Shown piece after piece: positions 1 to 8,038 of a stretch of 64,000 bases of DNA; the first letter of the stretch is position 1, and each line of letters begins with the position of its first letter. The stretch comes from Variovorax davisae (GTDB lineage: Bacteria > Pseudomonadota > Gammaproteobacteria > Burkholderiales > Burkholderiaceae_C), in contig NZ_JASZYS010000010.1 of the NCBI RefSeq assembly GCF_030316845.1, positions 209,375 through 273,374 on the forward strand, in the 5' to 3' direction. A program made the translations under genes and the position numbers. The notes beneath the pieces were generated by a model. That model was not told the DNA's origin. It ran no database searches and saw only the letters and a program-made list of their open reading frames with translations.

Positions 1-213
1 CGCGGGCCGGTCGGCGACGGCGGCGACTGGGACTACGACCTGCAGGGCGTGCAGGAGAGCAGCGTGGCGCAGTCGATGGTCTTCGACCCGACCGAGCGCC
101 GACTGCGCGTGCAGCCCGGCGCGCCGGGCGTGGTGCGGCACACGGTCACCTTGTCGATCAGCGGGACCGAGGCCTTCTGCGCCGCCTTCCGCGAAGCCTT
201 CGCGCTCGGCTAA
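1..213 (+). CDS. C-terminal end of an unrecognised protein (partial)
   Basis: Reading frame 1 is open from the left edge of the window to a TAA at 211-213 and encodes the last 70 residues of a protein whose start lies outside. Codon use is that of a real gene here, with nearly every third base G or C. I see no motif I can name. The tail is mixed polar and hydrophobic with no membrane segment, and ends in a short Phe/Ala-rich helix-like stretch. It lies just upstream of the LacI-type regulator in the same orientation, with only 26 bp between. That spacing gives no reason to link the two functionally. Confidence 0.6.
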   Translation, partial: RGPVGDGGDWDYDLQGVQESSVAQSMVFDPTERRLRVQPGAPGVVRHTVTLSISGTEAFCAAFREAFALG

Positions 214-238
214 GCTCTGGCCATGGCCTTTGCAGGCC

Positions 239-256
239 AATGTTAGCGCCACCATC
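239..256. promoter_or_regulatory. Candidate autoregulatory operator overlapping the regulator start
   Basis: AATGTTAGC (239-247) is followed directly by GCCACCATC, which is a 6/9 match to its inverted copy. The left half-site is the same one found in the stronger operator at 1363-1380. It covers the proposed ATG of the LacI-type gene, so binding would be expected to block expression of the regulator itself. This is inference from shared half-sites. Confidence 0.45.
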
Positions 257-1298
257 CGACACCACCTTGAACGACTCCCACGCGCCGCCACGCCCGAGCC
301 GCCGCAGCAGCGGCGGCATCACCCTCGACGATGTCTCCAAGCTCGCCGGCGTGTCCGCGATCACGGTCTCGCGGGCGCTGAACACGCCGGACCTGGTTTC
401 GCCCAAGACCCGCGAGAAGGTCCGGCTGGCGGTGGAACGCACGGGCTACGTGCCGAACCTGCTGGCCGGCGGCCTGGCCTCGAACCGCAGCCGGCTGGTG
501 GCCGCGCTGGTGCCGACGATTGCCGGGCCGGTGTTCCTGGAGACCATCCAGGCCCTGACCGAGGCCCTGGCCGAGGCCGGCTACCAGCTGATGCTGGGTC
601 AGGCCGGCTACCACAACTCGCGCGAGGACGCGCTGATCGACGCCATCGTCGGACGTCGGCCGGACGGCATCGTGCTGACCGGCATCATGCGCTCGGCCGA
701 GGGCCGCCGGCGCCTGCTGGCCTCGGGCATCCCGGTAGTCGAGACCTGGGACCTGACGCCGACGCCGGTCGACATGCTGGTCGGCTTCTCGCATGAGAAA
801 GTGGGCGCTGACATAGCGAATTACATCCATCGCAAGGGCTATCGCCACCCGGCCGTGGTCACGGGCGACGACCAGCGCGCCAACCTGCGCCGGGCCGGCT
901 TCGAGCAGGCCTGGCAGGCGCTGGGCGGCGCCGCGCCCCGGGTGCAGACCGTCCCCGCGCCGACCACGCTGGGTGGCGGCCGCACCGCCCTGAGCGAGTT
1001 GCTGGCGGCGGATCCGGCGGTCGACGTGCTGGTCTGCAGCTCGGACGCGCTGGCGCACGGCGTGATCACCGAGGCCCAGGCGCGCGGCCTGCGGGTGCCC
1101 CAGGACATCGCCGCCATGGGCTTCGGCGACCTCGCCTTCGCCCGCCATGCCCATCCCGCCATCTCGACGGTGCGGATCGACGGCACCGCCATCGGCCGGC
1201 AGGCCGCGCGCTTCATCATCGACCGCGCCGAAGGCCGGCCCGTCGAGCAGAAGGTGCTCGACCTCGGCTTTTCGCTGATCGAGCGCGACAGCGCCTGA
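240..1298 (+). CDS. LacI/GntR-family transcriptional regulator
   Basis: This 352-residue repressor has an N-terminal LacI helix-turn-helix (about residues 27-50, TLDDVSKLAGVSAITVSRAL) followed by a periplasmic-binding-protein-like effector domain. It resembles the gluconate-type (GntR) branch of the LacI family. It lies directly upstream of, and in the same direction as, a sugar-acid dehydratase operon whose promoter carries a matching palindrome, so it probably represses that operon until a sugar-acid inducer binds. The ATG at 240 has no clear ribosome-binding site; a TTG at 267 is an alternative start that would remove nine residues. The first 25 residues are a non-conserved extension. The family call is firm, but the inducer is not known. 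Confidence 0.9.
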   Translation: MLAPPSDTTLNDSHAPPRPSRRSSGGITLDDVSKLAGVSAITVSRALNTPDLVSPKTREKVRLAVERTGYVPNLLAGGLASNRSRLVAALVPTIAGPVFLETIQALTEALAEAGYQLMLGQAGYHNSREDALIDAIVGRRPDGIVLTGIMRSAEGRRRLLASGIPVVETWDLTPTPVDMLVGFSHEKVGADIANYIHRKGYRHPAVVTGDDQRANLRRAGFEQAWQALGGAAPRVQTVPAPTTLGGGRTALSELLAADPAVDVLVCSSDALAHGVITEAQARGLRVPQDIAAMGFGDLAFARHAHPAISTVRIDGTAIGRQAARFIIDRAEGRPVEQKVLDLGFSLIERDSA

Positions 1299-1329
1299 AG
1301 CCGCGCCCCTCCGGCGCGCAAATACCCTG

Positions 1330-1359
1330 TTGACTCCGAGCCCGTCCGCGCCTTAAGAT
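1330..1359 (+). promoter_or_regulatory. Sigma-70 promoter of the sugar-acid operon
   Basis: TTGACT (1330-1335) and TAAGAT (1354-1359) are separated by 18 bp. They lie 38 bp upstream of the dehydratase start, with a palindromic operator immediately downstream. Confidence 0.7.
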
Positions 1360-1362
1360 AAA

Positions 1363-1380
1363 AATGACAGCGCTAACATT
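1363..1380. promoter_or_regulatory. LacI/GntR-type operator
   Basis: AATGACAGC directly abuts GCTAACATT. The two 9-bp halves are inverted copies with 7/9 identity around a central AGCGCT, the arrangement typical of LacI-family operators. It begins 3 bp after the -10 element and covers the expected transcription start, a classic repression position. A related half-site is found at the start of the regulator gene (239-247). Confidence 0.7.
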
Positions 1381-1396
1381 CAGAGAGGCAACCCCG

Positions 1397-3184
1397 ATGA
1401 GCGATCCGCAATCCCCCACGCCGGCCGACCCGGGCGACGGCCGCAAGAAGCCCGAGCAGCTGCGCTCCCACCGCTGGTACGGCACCAAGGACCTGCGCGG
1501 CTTCGGCCACCGCTCGCGCACCGCGCAGATGGGCCTCTCGCGTGACGACTACCTGGGCAAGCCGGTGATCGCGATCCTCAACACCTGGAGCGACATGAAC
1601 TCCTGCCACACCCACTTCCGGCAACGGGCCGAAGAGGTGAAGCGCGGCGTCTGGCAGGCCGGCGGCTTCCCGGTGGAGATCCCGGCCATGAGCCTGGGCG
1701 AGGCGTTCCAGAAGCCGACCACCATGCTGTACCGCAACCTGCTCGCGATGGAGGCCGAGGAACTGCTGCGCTCCTACCCGGCCGACGGCTGCGTGCTGAT
1801 GGGCGGCTGCGACAAGACCACCCCGGGCCTGGTGATGGGCGCGCTGGCCATGAACCTGCCGACCATCTTCGTGCCCGCCGGGCCGATGCTGCGCGGCGAC
1901 TACAAGGGCCAGTTCCTGGGCTCGGGCTCCGACACCTGGAAGTACTGGGCCGAGCTGCGGGCGGGCAACATCAGCGAGCAGGACTGGCAGGACGTCGAGG
2001 ACGGCATCGCGCGCTCGCCCGGCACCTGCATGACCATGGGCACGGCCAGCACCATGACCAGCGCCACCGAGGTGCTGGGGCTCACGCTGCCCGGCGCCTC
2101 CTCGATTCCGGCGGCCGATTCGCGCCACGCGATGATGGCCACCCACACCGGACGCCGCATCGTCGAGATGGTCTGGGAGGACCTGAAGCCGCTCGACCTG
2201 CTGACCGCGGCCTCGTTCGACAACGCCGTGACCGCGGTGCTGGGCCTGGGCGGCTCGACCAACGCGATCGTCCACCTGATCGCGATGGCGCGGCGCGCCG
2301 GCGTGGCGCTCGACCTGGCGCGCTTCGACGCCCTGGCGCGCAGCACGCCGGTGATCGCCAACCTGCGGCCCGGCGGCAAGTACCTGATGGAAGACTTCTA
2401 CTACGCCGGCGGCCTGCGCGCCTTCCTGCGCCAGATGGGCGAGCTGATCGACGGCAGCCAGCGCACCTGCAACGGCCGCACGCTGGGGCAGAACATCGAG
2501 GGCGCCGAGGTCTACAACGCGGACGTGATCCGGCCGCGCGCCGAGGCCCTGCTCGAGAGCGGCGGGCTGGCCGTGCTGCACGGCAACCTGGCGCCGAACG
2601 GCGCGGTGATCAAGCCGGCGGCGATGGAGCCCCAGCTGCGCCGCCACACCGGCCCGGCGCTGGTGTTCCGGAACTACGACGACCTGGCGGCGCGCATCGA
2701 CGACCCCGAGCTGCCGGTCACCCGCGACAGCGTGATCGTGCTGCAGAGCGCCGGCCCGCAGGGCGCGCCCGGCATGCCCGAGTGGGGCCAGCTGCCGATC
2801 CCGCAGAAGCTGCTGAAGGAAGGCGTGCGCGACATGGTGCGCATCAGCGATGCCCGCATGAGCGGCACCAGCTACGGCGCCTGCGTGCTGCACGTGACGC
2901 CCGAATCGCATGTCGGCGGCCCGCTGGCGCTGGTGCGCGACGGCGACCTGGTGACGCTCGACATCGAGGCCCGCCGCATCGACATGCAGGTGAGCGAGGA
3001 CGAGCTCTCCCGCCGCCGCGCCGATTGGCACAAGCCGATCCCGAAGTTCAGCCGCGGCTACGGCGTGATGTTCCTGAAGCACGTGCAGCAGGCCGACACC
3101 GGCTGCGACTTCGACTTCCTGGCGCCCGACTACCGCGCGGACGCGGCCGATGGCCAGCCCGGAGGCGAGCCCGAGATCCATTGA
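1397..3184 (+). CDS. IlvD/Edd-family sugar-acid dehydratase (arabinonate/xylonate type)
   Basis: This 595-residue enzyme removes water from an aldonic acid to give a 2-keto-3-deoxy acid. Three likely Fe-S ligand cysteines are visible at Cys70 (NSCHTHF), Cys138 (GGCDKT) and Cys211 (GTCMTMG), and the probable catalytic serine is at about 489 in DARMSGTSYG. The text matches the L-arabinonate/D-xylonate dehydratase branch better than IlvD of branched-chain amino acid synthesis. I place the start at ATG 1397, behind AGAGAGG. An upstream in-frame ATG at 1364 lies inside the operator and near the transcription start, so it is unlikely to be used. It is the first gene of an operon with three solute receptors, an RraA-like protein and a hydroxyacid dehydrogenase. 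The exact substrate is not determined. Confidence 0.88.
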   Translation: MSDPQSPTPADPGDGRKKPEQLRSHRWYGTKDLRGFGHRSRTAQMGLSRDDYLGKPVIAILNTWSDMNSCHTHFRQRAEEVKRGVWQAGGFPVEIPAMSLGEAFQKPTTMLYRNLLAMEAEELLRSYPADGCVLMGGCDKTTPGLVMGALAMNLPTIFVPAGPMLRGDYKGQFLGSGSDTWKYWAELRAGNISEQDWQDVEDGIARSPGTCMTMGTASTMTSATEVLGLTLPGASSIPAADSRHAMMATHTGRRIVEMVWEDLKPLDLLTAASFDNAVTAVLGLGGSTNAIVHLIAMARRAGVALDLARFDALARSTPVIANLRPGGKYLMEDFYYAGGLRAFLRQMGELIDGSQRTCNGRTLGQNIEGAEVYNADVIRPRAEALLESGGLAVLHGNLAPNGAVIKPAAMEPQLRRHTGPALVFRNYDDLAARIDDPELPVTRDSVIVLQSAGPQGAPGMPEWGQLPIPQKLLKEGVRDMVRISDARMSGTSYGACVLHVTPESHVGGPLALVRDGDLVTLDIEARRIDMQVSEDELSRRRADWHKPIPKFSRGYGVMFLKHVQQADTGCDFDFLAPDYRADAADGQPGGEPEIH

Positions 3185-3259
3185 TCGAAACGCGACCGGT
3201 CCAGCCGGCGCCCGCGGCCAGCGATGCCGCCCCCATCCATTCATCCCGGAGCGAGACAC

Positions 3260-4270
3260 ATGAACCCTGCCATCCCCCGCCCACCCGCCTCAGCGCGGCG
3301 GCTCTGCGCCCTGGCGCTGCTGCTGGCCGGCGCCACCCTGGCGCAGGCGCAGACGGCGCCCGCCGGCGAGCCCTACCCGAGCCGCACCGTGACCATCGTC
3401 GTGCCCTTCCCGGCCGGCGGCGGCACCGACCTCGGCGCCCGCCTGCTGGCCCAGAAGCTGGCGCAGAAATGGGGCCAGGGCGTGGTGGTCGACAACCGCG
3501 GCGGCGCGGCCGGCCTGGTCGGCGCCGACACGGTGGCCAAGGCCAGGCCCGACGGCTACACGCTGCTGATCGGCAATGTCGGCACCCAGTCGATCAACCC
3601 GTCGCTCTACAAGAAGATGCCCTACGACCCCGACCGCGCCTTCGCGCCGGTGTCGCTGGTGGCGGACCTGCCCTTCGTGATGATGGTCAGCCCGACGCTG
3701 CCGGCGAAGAGCGTCAAGGAGTTCGTCGCCCTGGCCAAGGCGACGCCCGACAAGCTCATGTTCGCCAGCTCGGGCAGCGGCGGCTCGCCGCACCTCACGG
3801 GCGAGATCTTCGCGGCCGCGGCCGGGGTCCGCATGACGCACGTGCCCTACAAGGGCGGCACGCCGGCCATGACCGACCTGATGGGCGGCCACGTCGACGT
3901 GCTGTTCGCCTCGATCCTCGAGTCGGCCAGCTACATCAAGGCCGGCAAGCTGCGCGGCCTGGCCGTGACCGGCAGCACCCGCTCGCCGACCTTGCCGGAC
4001 TTGCCCACGCTGGCAGAGGCCGGCGTGCCCCATGCGGTCTCGGGCTCGTGGATCGGGCTGCTGGCGCCGGCCGGCACGCCGCAGGCGGTGATCGACAAGC
4101 TGGCCGCCGACGTCAAGAGCGTGCTCGCGGTCGAGGCCACCCGCCAGACCCTGGTCGAGCAGGGCGCGGTGCCGCGCGGCACCGGACCGGACGAGCTGAA
4201 GGCGTTGATCGAGGCCGACCGTGCGCGCTACGGCCGCGTGATCCGCGACAAGAACATCGGCGTCGAATGA
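3260..4270 (+). CDS. Bug-family tripartite tricarboxylate transporter receptor
   Basis: This 336-residue periplasmic solute-binding protein has a signal peptide ending near ALA-type residues 28-30 (AQA before Gln31). The mature protein has the Bug hallmarks PYPSRTVTIVVPFPAGGGTD near its start, a DNRGGAAGL loop and HVPYKGG. Bug receptors bind carboxylates and normally feed a TctAB permease, but no permease gene is present here. I place the start at ATG 3260 behind GGAGCGAG, not at the ATG 36 bp upstream. Its stop overlaps the next receptor gene by 4 bp (ATGA), which indicates translational coupling. The ligand is unknown; the operon context suggests the sugar acid consumed by the dehydratase. 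Confidence 0.9.
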   Translation: MNPAIPRPPASARRLCALALLLAGATLAQAQTAPAGEPYPSRTVTIVVPFPAGGGTDLGARLLAQKLAQKWGQGVVVDNRGGAAGLVGADTVAKARPDGYTLLIGNVGTQSINPSLYKKMPYDPDRAFAPVSLVADLPFVMMVSPTLPAKSVKEFVALAKATPDKLMFASSGSGGSPHLTGEIFAAAAGVRMTHVPYKGGTPAMTDLMGGHVDVLFASILESASYIKAGKLRGLAVTGSTRSPTLPDLPTLAEAGVPHAVSGSWIGLLAPAGTPQAVIDKLAADVKSVLAVEATRQTLVEQGAVPRGTGPDELKALIEADRARYGRVIRDKNIGVE

Positions 4271-5268
4271 GCATGGCCCCCACCTCCCTCCCGCGCCGCG
4301 CCGCGCTCCAGGTCCTCGGCGCCGCCGGCCTGGCGGCCGCCCTCCCCGCCGTCGCCCGCGCCCAGTCGGCCGACGCCTGGCCGAGCCGCCCGATCACCTA
4401 CGTGGTGCCCTTCACGCCCGGCGGCTCGACCGACGTGATCGGCCGCCTGATCGCCCAGAAGCTCGCCGAGGCGCTGGGCCAACCGGTGGTGGTCGACAAC
4501 AAGCCCGGCGCCGCCGGCGCCAGCTACGTGGCCAAGGCCAAGGCCGACGGCTACACGCTCTTCGGCGGCACCATCAGCACGCATGCGATCAACGCCAGCC
4601 TCTACAAGAACCTGCCCTACGACCCGGTGAAGGACTTCGAGCCGATCTCGCTGGTGGCCTTCCTGCCGAACGTGCTGATCGTCGATCCGAACCTGGGCGT
4701 GCGCTCGGTGGCCGAGCTGATCGCGCTGCTGAAGAAGGACCCCGCGAAGCGCAGCTTCGCCTCGTCGGGCGCCGGCACCTCGACCCACCTGGCGGGCGAG
4801 ATGCTGGGCGACATGATCGGCGTCAAGCTGACCCACATCCCCTACAAGGGCACGCCGCCCGCGATGCTGGACGTGTCTTCCGGCCAGGTGACCTTCATGT
4901 TCGACCAGATCACGGCCGCCTTGCCGCTGGTGCAGGCCGGCAAGCTCAAGCTGCTGGCGGTCACCACGTCCAAACGCATGGCGCTGGCGCCCGAGCTGCC
5001 GACCATGTCGGAGGCCGGCGTGCCGGGCTTCGAGATGGCCTCCTGGCAGGCGGTGTATGCGCCGAAGAACCTGCCGCCGGCGATCTCGCAGCGGCTGGCG
5101 GCCGAGATCACGCGCATCCTCCAGCAGCCCGAGGTGCGCGACAAGCTCACGAACCAGCTCGGCATGGAGGTGGTGGCCGGTTCGCCCGCCCAGCTGGCGG
5201 CGCTGATGCAGAAGGAAATCCCGCGCTGGGGCGAGCTGGTGCGCAAGTCCGGCGCCACCGCCAACTGA
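4267..5268 (+). CDS. Bug-family receptor, Tat-like signal
   Basis: This second Bug receptor in the operon has 333 residues. The N-terminus has twin arginines (residues 10-11, LPRRAALQVLG) and a hydrophobic stretch ending ARAQ, which suggests export by the Tat or Sec route with cleavage after about residue 32. The Bug core motifs VVPFTPGGSTDVIGR, DNKPGAAG and HIPYKGT are present. The start overlaps the upstream stop as ATGA (4267-4270); a second ATG two codons later is equally possible. It is clearly a paralogue of the flanking receptors but diverged, so it is not a recent duplication. Its ligand cannot be read from the sequence. Confidence 0.88.
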   Translation: MSMAPTSLPRRAALQVLGAAGLAAALPAVARAQSADAWPSRPITYVVPFTPGGSTDVIGRLIAQKLAEALGQPVVVDNKPGAAGASYVAKAKADGYTLFGGTISTHAINASLYKNLPYDPVKDFEPISLVAFLPNVLIVDPNLGVRSVAELIALLKKDPAKRSFASSGAGTSTHLAGEMLGDMIGVKLTHIPYKGTPPAMLDVSSGQVTFMFDQITAALPLVQAGKLKLLAVTTSKRMALAPELPTMSEAGVPGFEMASWQAVYAPKNLPPAISQRLAAEITRILQQPEVRDKLTNQLGMEVVAGSPAQLAALMQKEIPRWGELVRKSGATAN

Positions 5269-5300
5269 TCCACATCCCCGACCCGACCCGACGAAGAAGC

Positions 5301-6041
5301 ATGACCATGACCGACACCCCCCGAACACCCCTGTCCGACGCCACCCGGGAACTGCTGCGCCACGTGAGCGTCGCCACGCTGTGCACCCAGCTGTTCAAGC
5401 GCGGCTTCCGCAATGTCTACCTGCAGGGCGTGGGCCGGCTCACCACACCCCGCGGCGGCAACCTGGTCGGCCCGGCCTTCACGATGCGCAACATCCCGGC
5501 GCGCGAAGACCTGGACCAGATCAGCGCCTTCGACGATCCGAACCATCCGCAGCGCAAGGGCATCGAGAGCGTGCCGCCCGGCCACGTGCTGGTGATCGAC
5601 TGCCGCGGCGAGACCCGCGTGGCCTCGGGCGGCCAGATCCTCACCACCCGGCTCAAGGTGCGCGGCGCGGCCGGGCTGGTGTCGGACGGCCCGGTGCGCG
5701 ACAGCGGGCCGATCTCGCAGATGGACTTCCCGGTGTACTGCGCCGGCGGCAGCGCGCCGCTGAACCTGATCCACCATCACGCGATCGACCTCGACGTGCC
5801 GATCGGCTGCGGCGGCGTGGCGGTCTATCCGGGCGATGTGGTGGTCGGCGACGACGAAGGCGTGGTGGTGGTGCCGCAGCACCTGGCCGAGGAGGTGGCG
5901 CGCGACGCCACCGAGCAGGAAAAGATGGAGGCCTTCATCCTGGCGCGCATCGAGGGCGGCGCGAAGCTCGCGGGCACCTACCCGCCGAACGCCGAGACGC
6001 GGGCCGCCTACGAAGCCTCGCGCCACACGAAAGGCGGCTGA
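5301..6041 (+). CDS. RraA-family protein (possible aldolase/decarboxylase)
   Basis: This 246-residue protein has the RraA/HMG-CHA aldolase fold. The core GGQILTTRLKVRGAAGLVSDG followed by PVRDS resembles the phosphate/carboxylate-binding and metal-binding region of class II pyruvate aldolases in this family. The true RNase E regulator RraA is about 160 residues; this longer form is typical of catabolic operons. After a sugar-acid dehydratase it could cleave the 2-keto-3-deoxy acid to pyruvate and an aldehyde. That role is inference. The start may be ATG 5301 or ATG 5307, with GAAGAAG upstream. Its stop is only 1 bp before the next receptor start. Confidence 0.82.
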   Translation: MTMTDTPRTPLSDATRELLRHVSVATLCTQLFKRGFRNVYLQGVGRLTTPRGGNLVGPAFTMRNIPAREDLDQISAFDDPNHPQRKGIESVPPGHVLVIDCRGETRVASGGQILTTRLKVRGAAGLVSDGPVRDSGPISQMDFPVYCAGGSAPLNLIHHHAIDLDVPIGCGGVAVYPGDVVVGDDEGVVVVPQHLAEEVARDATEQEKMEAFILARIEGGAKLAGTYPPNAETRAAYEASRHTKGG

Positions 6042-6042
6042 G

Positions 6043-7014
6043 ATGCAGCGCCGCCCATTCGCGCTCGCCGCGGCCGCCGCCTTCGGCTTCTGCTGCTCGC
6101 TGCCGTCGTTCGCGCAGACCTATCCGACCAAGCCGATCACTCTGGTCGTGCCGGCCTCGCCCGGCGGCGCGATCGACCTGAGCGCCCGGCTCATCGGCCA
6201 GAAGCTCACCGACGCCTGGGGCCAGTCGGTGGTGATCGACAACCGCGCCGGCGCCACCGGCATCATCGGCACCGACCTGGTGGCCAAGAGCCCGCCCGAC
6301 GGCCAGATGCTGGCGCTGGTGGCGAGCAGCCACGCGATCAATCCGGGCATGGTGAAGAAGCTGCCCTTCGACACCGTCAGGAGCTTCGAGCCGGTGGTGC
6401 TGACCCACGTGGTGCCGCTGGTGCTGGTGGTGTCGCCGACCCTGCCGGTGAACTCGCTCAAGGAATTGATCGCCTACGGCAAGGCGAACCCGGGCAAGCT
6501 GAGCTTCGCCTCCAGCGGCAGCGGCGGCGCGCCGCATTTCTCGGGCGAGCTGTTCAAGAGCCTGACCGGCATCGAGATGACGCACATCCCCTACAAGGGC
6601 AGCACGCTCGCCCACCCCGACCTGATCAGCGGGCGCACCGCGCTGATGTTCGACACCGTGGCCGCGGTCAACGTGCAGGTCAAGGCCGGGCGGCTGCGGC
6701 CGCTGGCGGTGACGACGGCGCAGCGCTCGTCGATCCTGCCCGATGTGCCCACCATGAAGGAGGCCGGCCTGGCCGGCTACGAGACCAGCACCTGGGGCGG
6801 CCTGCTGGCGCCGGCCGGCACGCCCAAGGCGACGGTCGCGAAGCTCAACACCGAGGTCAACCGGATCCTCGCCCTGCCCGACGTCAGGAAGACGATGCTG
6901 GACAACGGCATCGAGCCGGGCGGCGGCACGCCGCAGCAGTTCAGCGACTTCATCGGCACCGAGATGGTCAAGTGGGCCCAGGTCGCCAAAGATGCCGGGA
7001 TCCAGCCCGAATGA
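6043..7014 (+). CDS. Bug-family receptor (third copy)
   Basis: This third Bug solute receptor has 323 residues and a signal peptide (RRPFALAAAAAFGFCCSLPS) cleaved near residue 24. Family motifs are VVPASPGGAIDLSAR, DNRAGATG and HIPYKGST. The ATG at 6043 follows the RraA-like stop directly, and its own stop overlaps the next gene as ATGA (7011-7014). Its binding loop (PASPGGAID) differs from the PFPAGGGTD and PFTPGGSTD of the other two, so the three receptors may recognise different acids. No TctA or TctB permease lies within the window. Confidence 0.9.
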   Translation: MQRRPFALAAAAAFGFCCSLPSFAQTYPTKPITLVVPASPGGAIDLSARLIGQKLTDAWGQSVVIDNRAGATGIIGTDLVAKSPPDGQMLALVASSHAINPGMVKKLPFDTVRSFEPVVLTHVVPLVLVVSPTLPVNSLKELIAYGKANPGKLSFASSGSGGAPHFSGELFKSLTGIEMTHIPYKGSTLAHPDLISGRTALMFDTVAAVNVQVKAGRLRPLAVTTAQRSSILPDVPTMKEAGLAGYETSTWGGLLAPAGTPKATVAKLNTEVNRILALPDVRKTMLDNGIEPGGGTPQQFSDFIGTEMVKWAQVAKDAGIQPE

Positions 7015-7967
7015 AAGCCAACCCACCCATGCGACACCGTGTCCTGCAGCACGGCCGGCTGCTGCCGGCCCTCGAAACCCGCCTGGCGGCGCAGTACGAA
7101 CTCCATCCGCTCTGGCAGGAGGCCGACCCGCAGGCCTTCCTGGCCGCCCACGGCAGCGGCTTCACCGGGCTTGCGACCTCGGCCCGCTTCGGCGCCGACG
7201 CGGCGCTGATCGCGGCGCTGCCGGCGCTGAAGGTGATCTCCAGCTTCGGCGTCGGGCTCGACACCATCGACCTCGATGCGGCGCGGCGGCGCGGCATCGA
7301 GGTCGGCTACACGCCGGAGGTGCTCAACGACTGCGTGGCCGACACCGCCTTCGCGCTGGTGATGGACGTGGCGCGCCGCATCAGCGCCTCGGACCGCTTC
7401 GTGCGGCGCGGCGACTGGCTCAAGGGGCAGTTTCCGCTCGCCACCAAGGTCTCGGGCAAGCGGCTGGGCATCCTCGGCATGGGCCGGATCGGCCGCGTGA
7501 TCGCGCGCCGCGCCGCCGGCTTCGACATGCCGGTGCGCTACCACAACCGGCGCCCGCTGGCCGACGTCGAACAGGGCTACGCCGCGAGCCTGAAGGAACT
7601 GGCCGAGTGGTCGGACTTCCTGGTGGTCGCCAGCGCCGGCGGCGCCGAGACGCGCGGCCTGGTGTCGCGCGAGATCCTGGCGGCGCTCGGGCCCGAGGGC
7701 TTCCTGGTCAACATCTCGCGCGGCAGCGTGGTCGACCAGGCCGCGCTGGTGGAGGCCCTGCAGCAGCAGCGGATCGCAGGCGCCGGCCTCGACGTGTTCG
7801 AGCACGAGCCGCAGGTGCCCGAGGCCCTGTTCGGGCTCGACAACGTGGTGCTGCTGCCGCACCTGGCGAGCAACACGCACGAGACGCGTGCCGCGATGGC
7901 GCAGCGGGTGGAGGACAACCTGGCGGCCTTCTTCGGCGGCCGGCCGCTGGTCAGCGCGGCGGCCTGA
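7011..7967 (+). CDS. D-isomer-specific 2-hydroxyacid dehydrogenase
   Basis: This 318-residue NAD(P)-dependent reductase resembles glyoxylate/hydroxypyruvate reductases. The Rossmann motif LGMGRIG is at about 155-161. The expected catalytic residues are Arg237 (NISRGSVVD), a Glu at about 264-266 (DVFEHEP) and His284 (LLPHLAS). As last gene of the sugar-acid operon it would reduce a glyoxylate, pyruvate or hydroxypyruvate-like product, or oxidise a hydroxy acid entering the pathway. ATG 7011 overlaps the upstream stop; ATG 7029 is an alternative. A strong hairpin starts 2 bp after the stop codon. Confidence 0.88.
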   Translation: MKANPPMRHRVLQHGRLLPALETRLAAQYELHPLWQEADPQAFLAAHGSGFTGLATSARFGADAALIAALPALKVISSFGVGLDTIDLDAARRRGIEVGYTPEVLNDCVADTAFALVMDVARRISASDRFVRRGDWLKGQFPLATKVSGKRLGILGMGRIGRVIARRAAGFDMPVRYHNRRPLADVEQGYAASLKELAEWSDFLVVASAGGAETRGLVSREILAALGPEGFLVNISRGSVVDQAALVEALQQQRIAGAGLDVFEHEPQVPEALFGLDNVVLLPHLASNTHETRAAMAQRVEDNLAAFFGGRPLVSAAA

Positions 7968-7968
7968 A

Positions 7969-8004
7969 GGGCGAACTGGGGCGCCAAAGCCCCGTTGTTC
8001 GCCC
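7969..8004 (+). terminator. Strong hairpin after the sugar-acid operon
   Basis: GGGCGAAC (7969-7976) pairs with GTTCGCCC (7997-8004), and inner GGGGC (7978-7982) pairs with GCCCC (7989-7993) around a 6-nt loop. This gives 13 base pairs with a small asymmetric bulge. No T-run follows, so it may act as a weak terminator or protect the 3' end of the operon transcript. Confidence 0.5.
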
Positions 8005-8038
8005 GATTCCAAAAGCGGCGCCGGACCCACAATCGGGC

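Noticed and set aside
1373..3259. Long minus-strand reading frame of 628 codons opposite the sugar-acid dehydratase
   Set aside because: It is a mirror frame of a conserved gene in GC-rich DNA. Its translation is His/Ala/Gly/Arg-rich with no domain, and the plus-strand gene has a promoter, ribosome-binding site and clear motifs.
2782..5268. Plus-strand frame of 828 codons suggesting a fusion of a dehydratase piece and a Bug receptor
   Set aside because: Only its last 333 codons (from ATG 4267) are a real gene. The first part is an out-of-frame reading of the dehydratase and first receptor.
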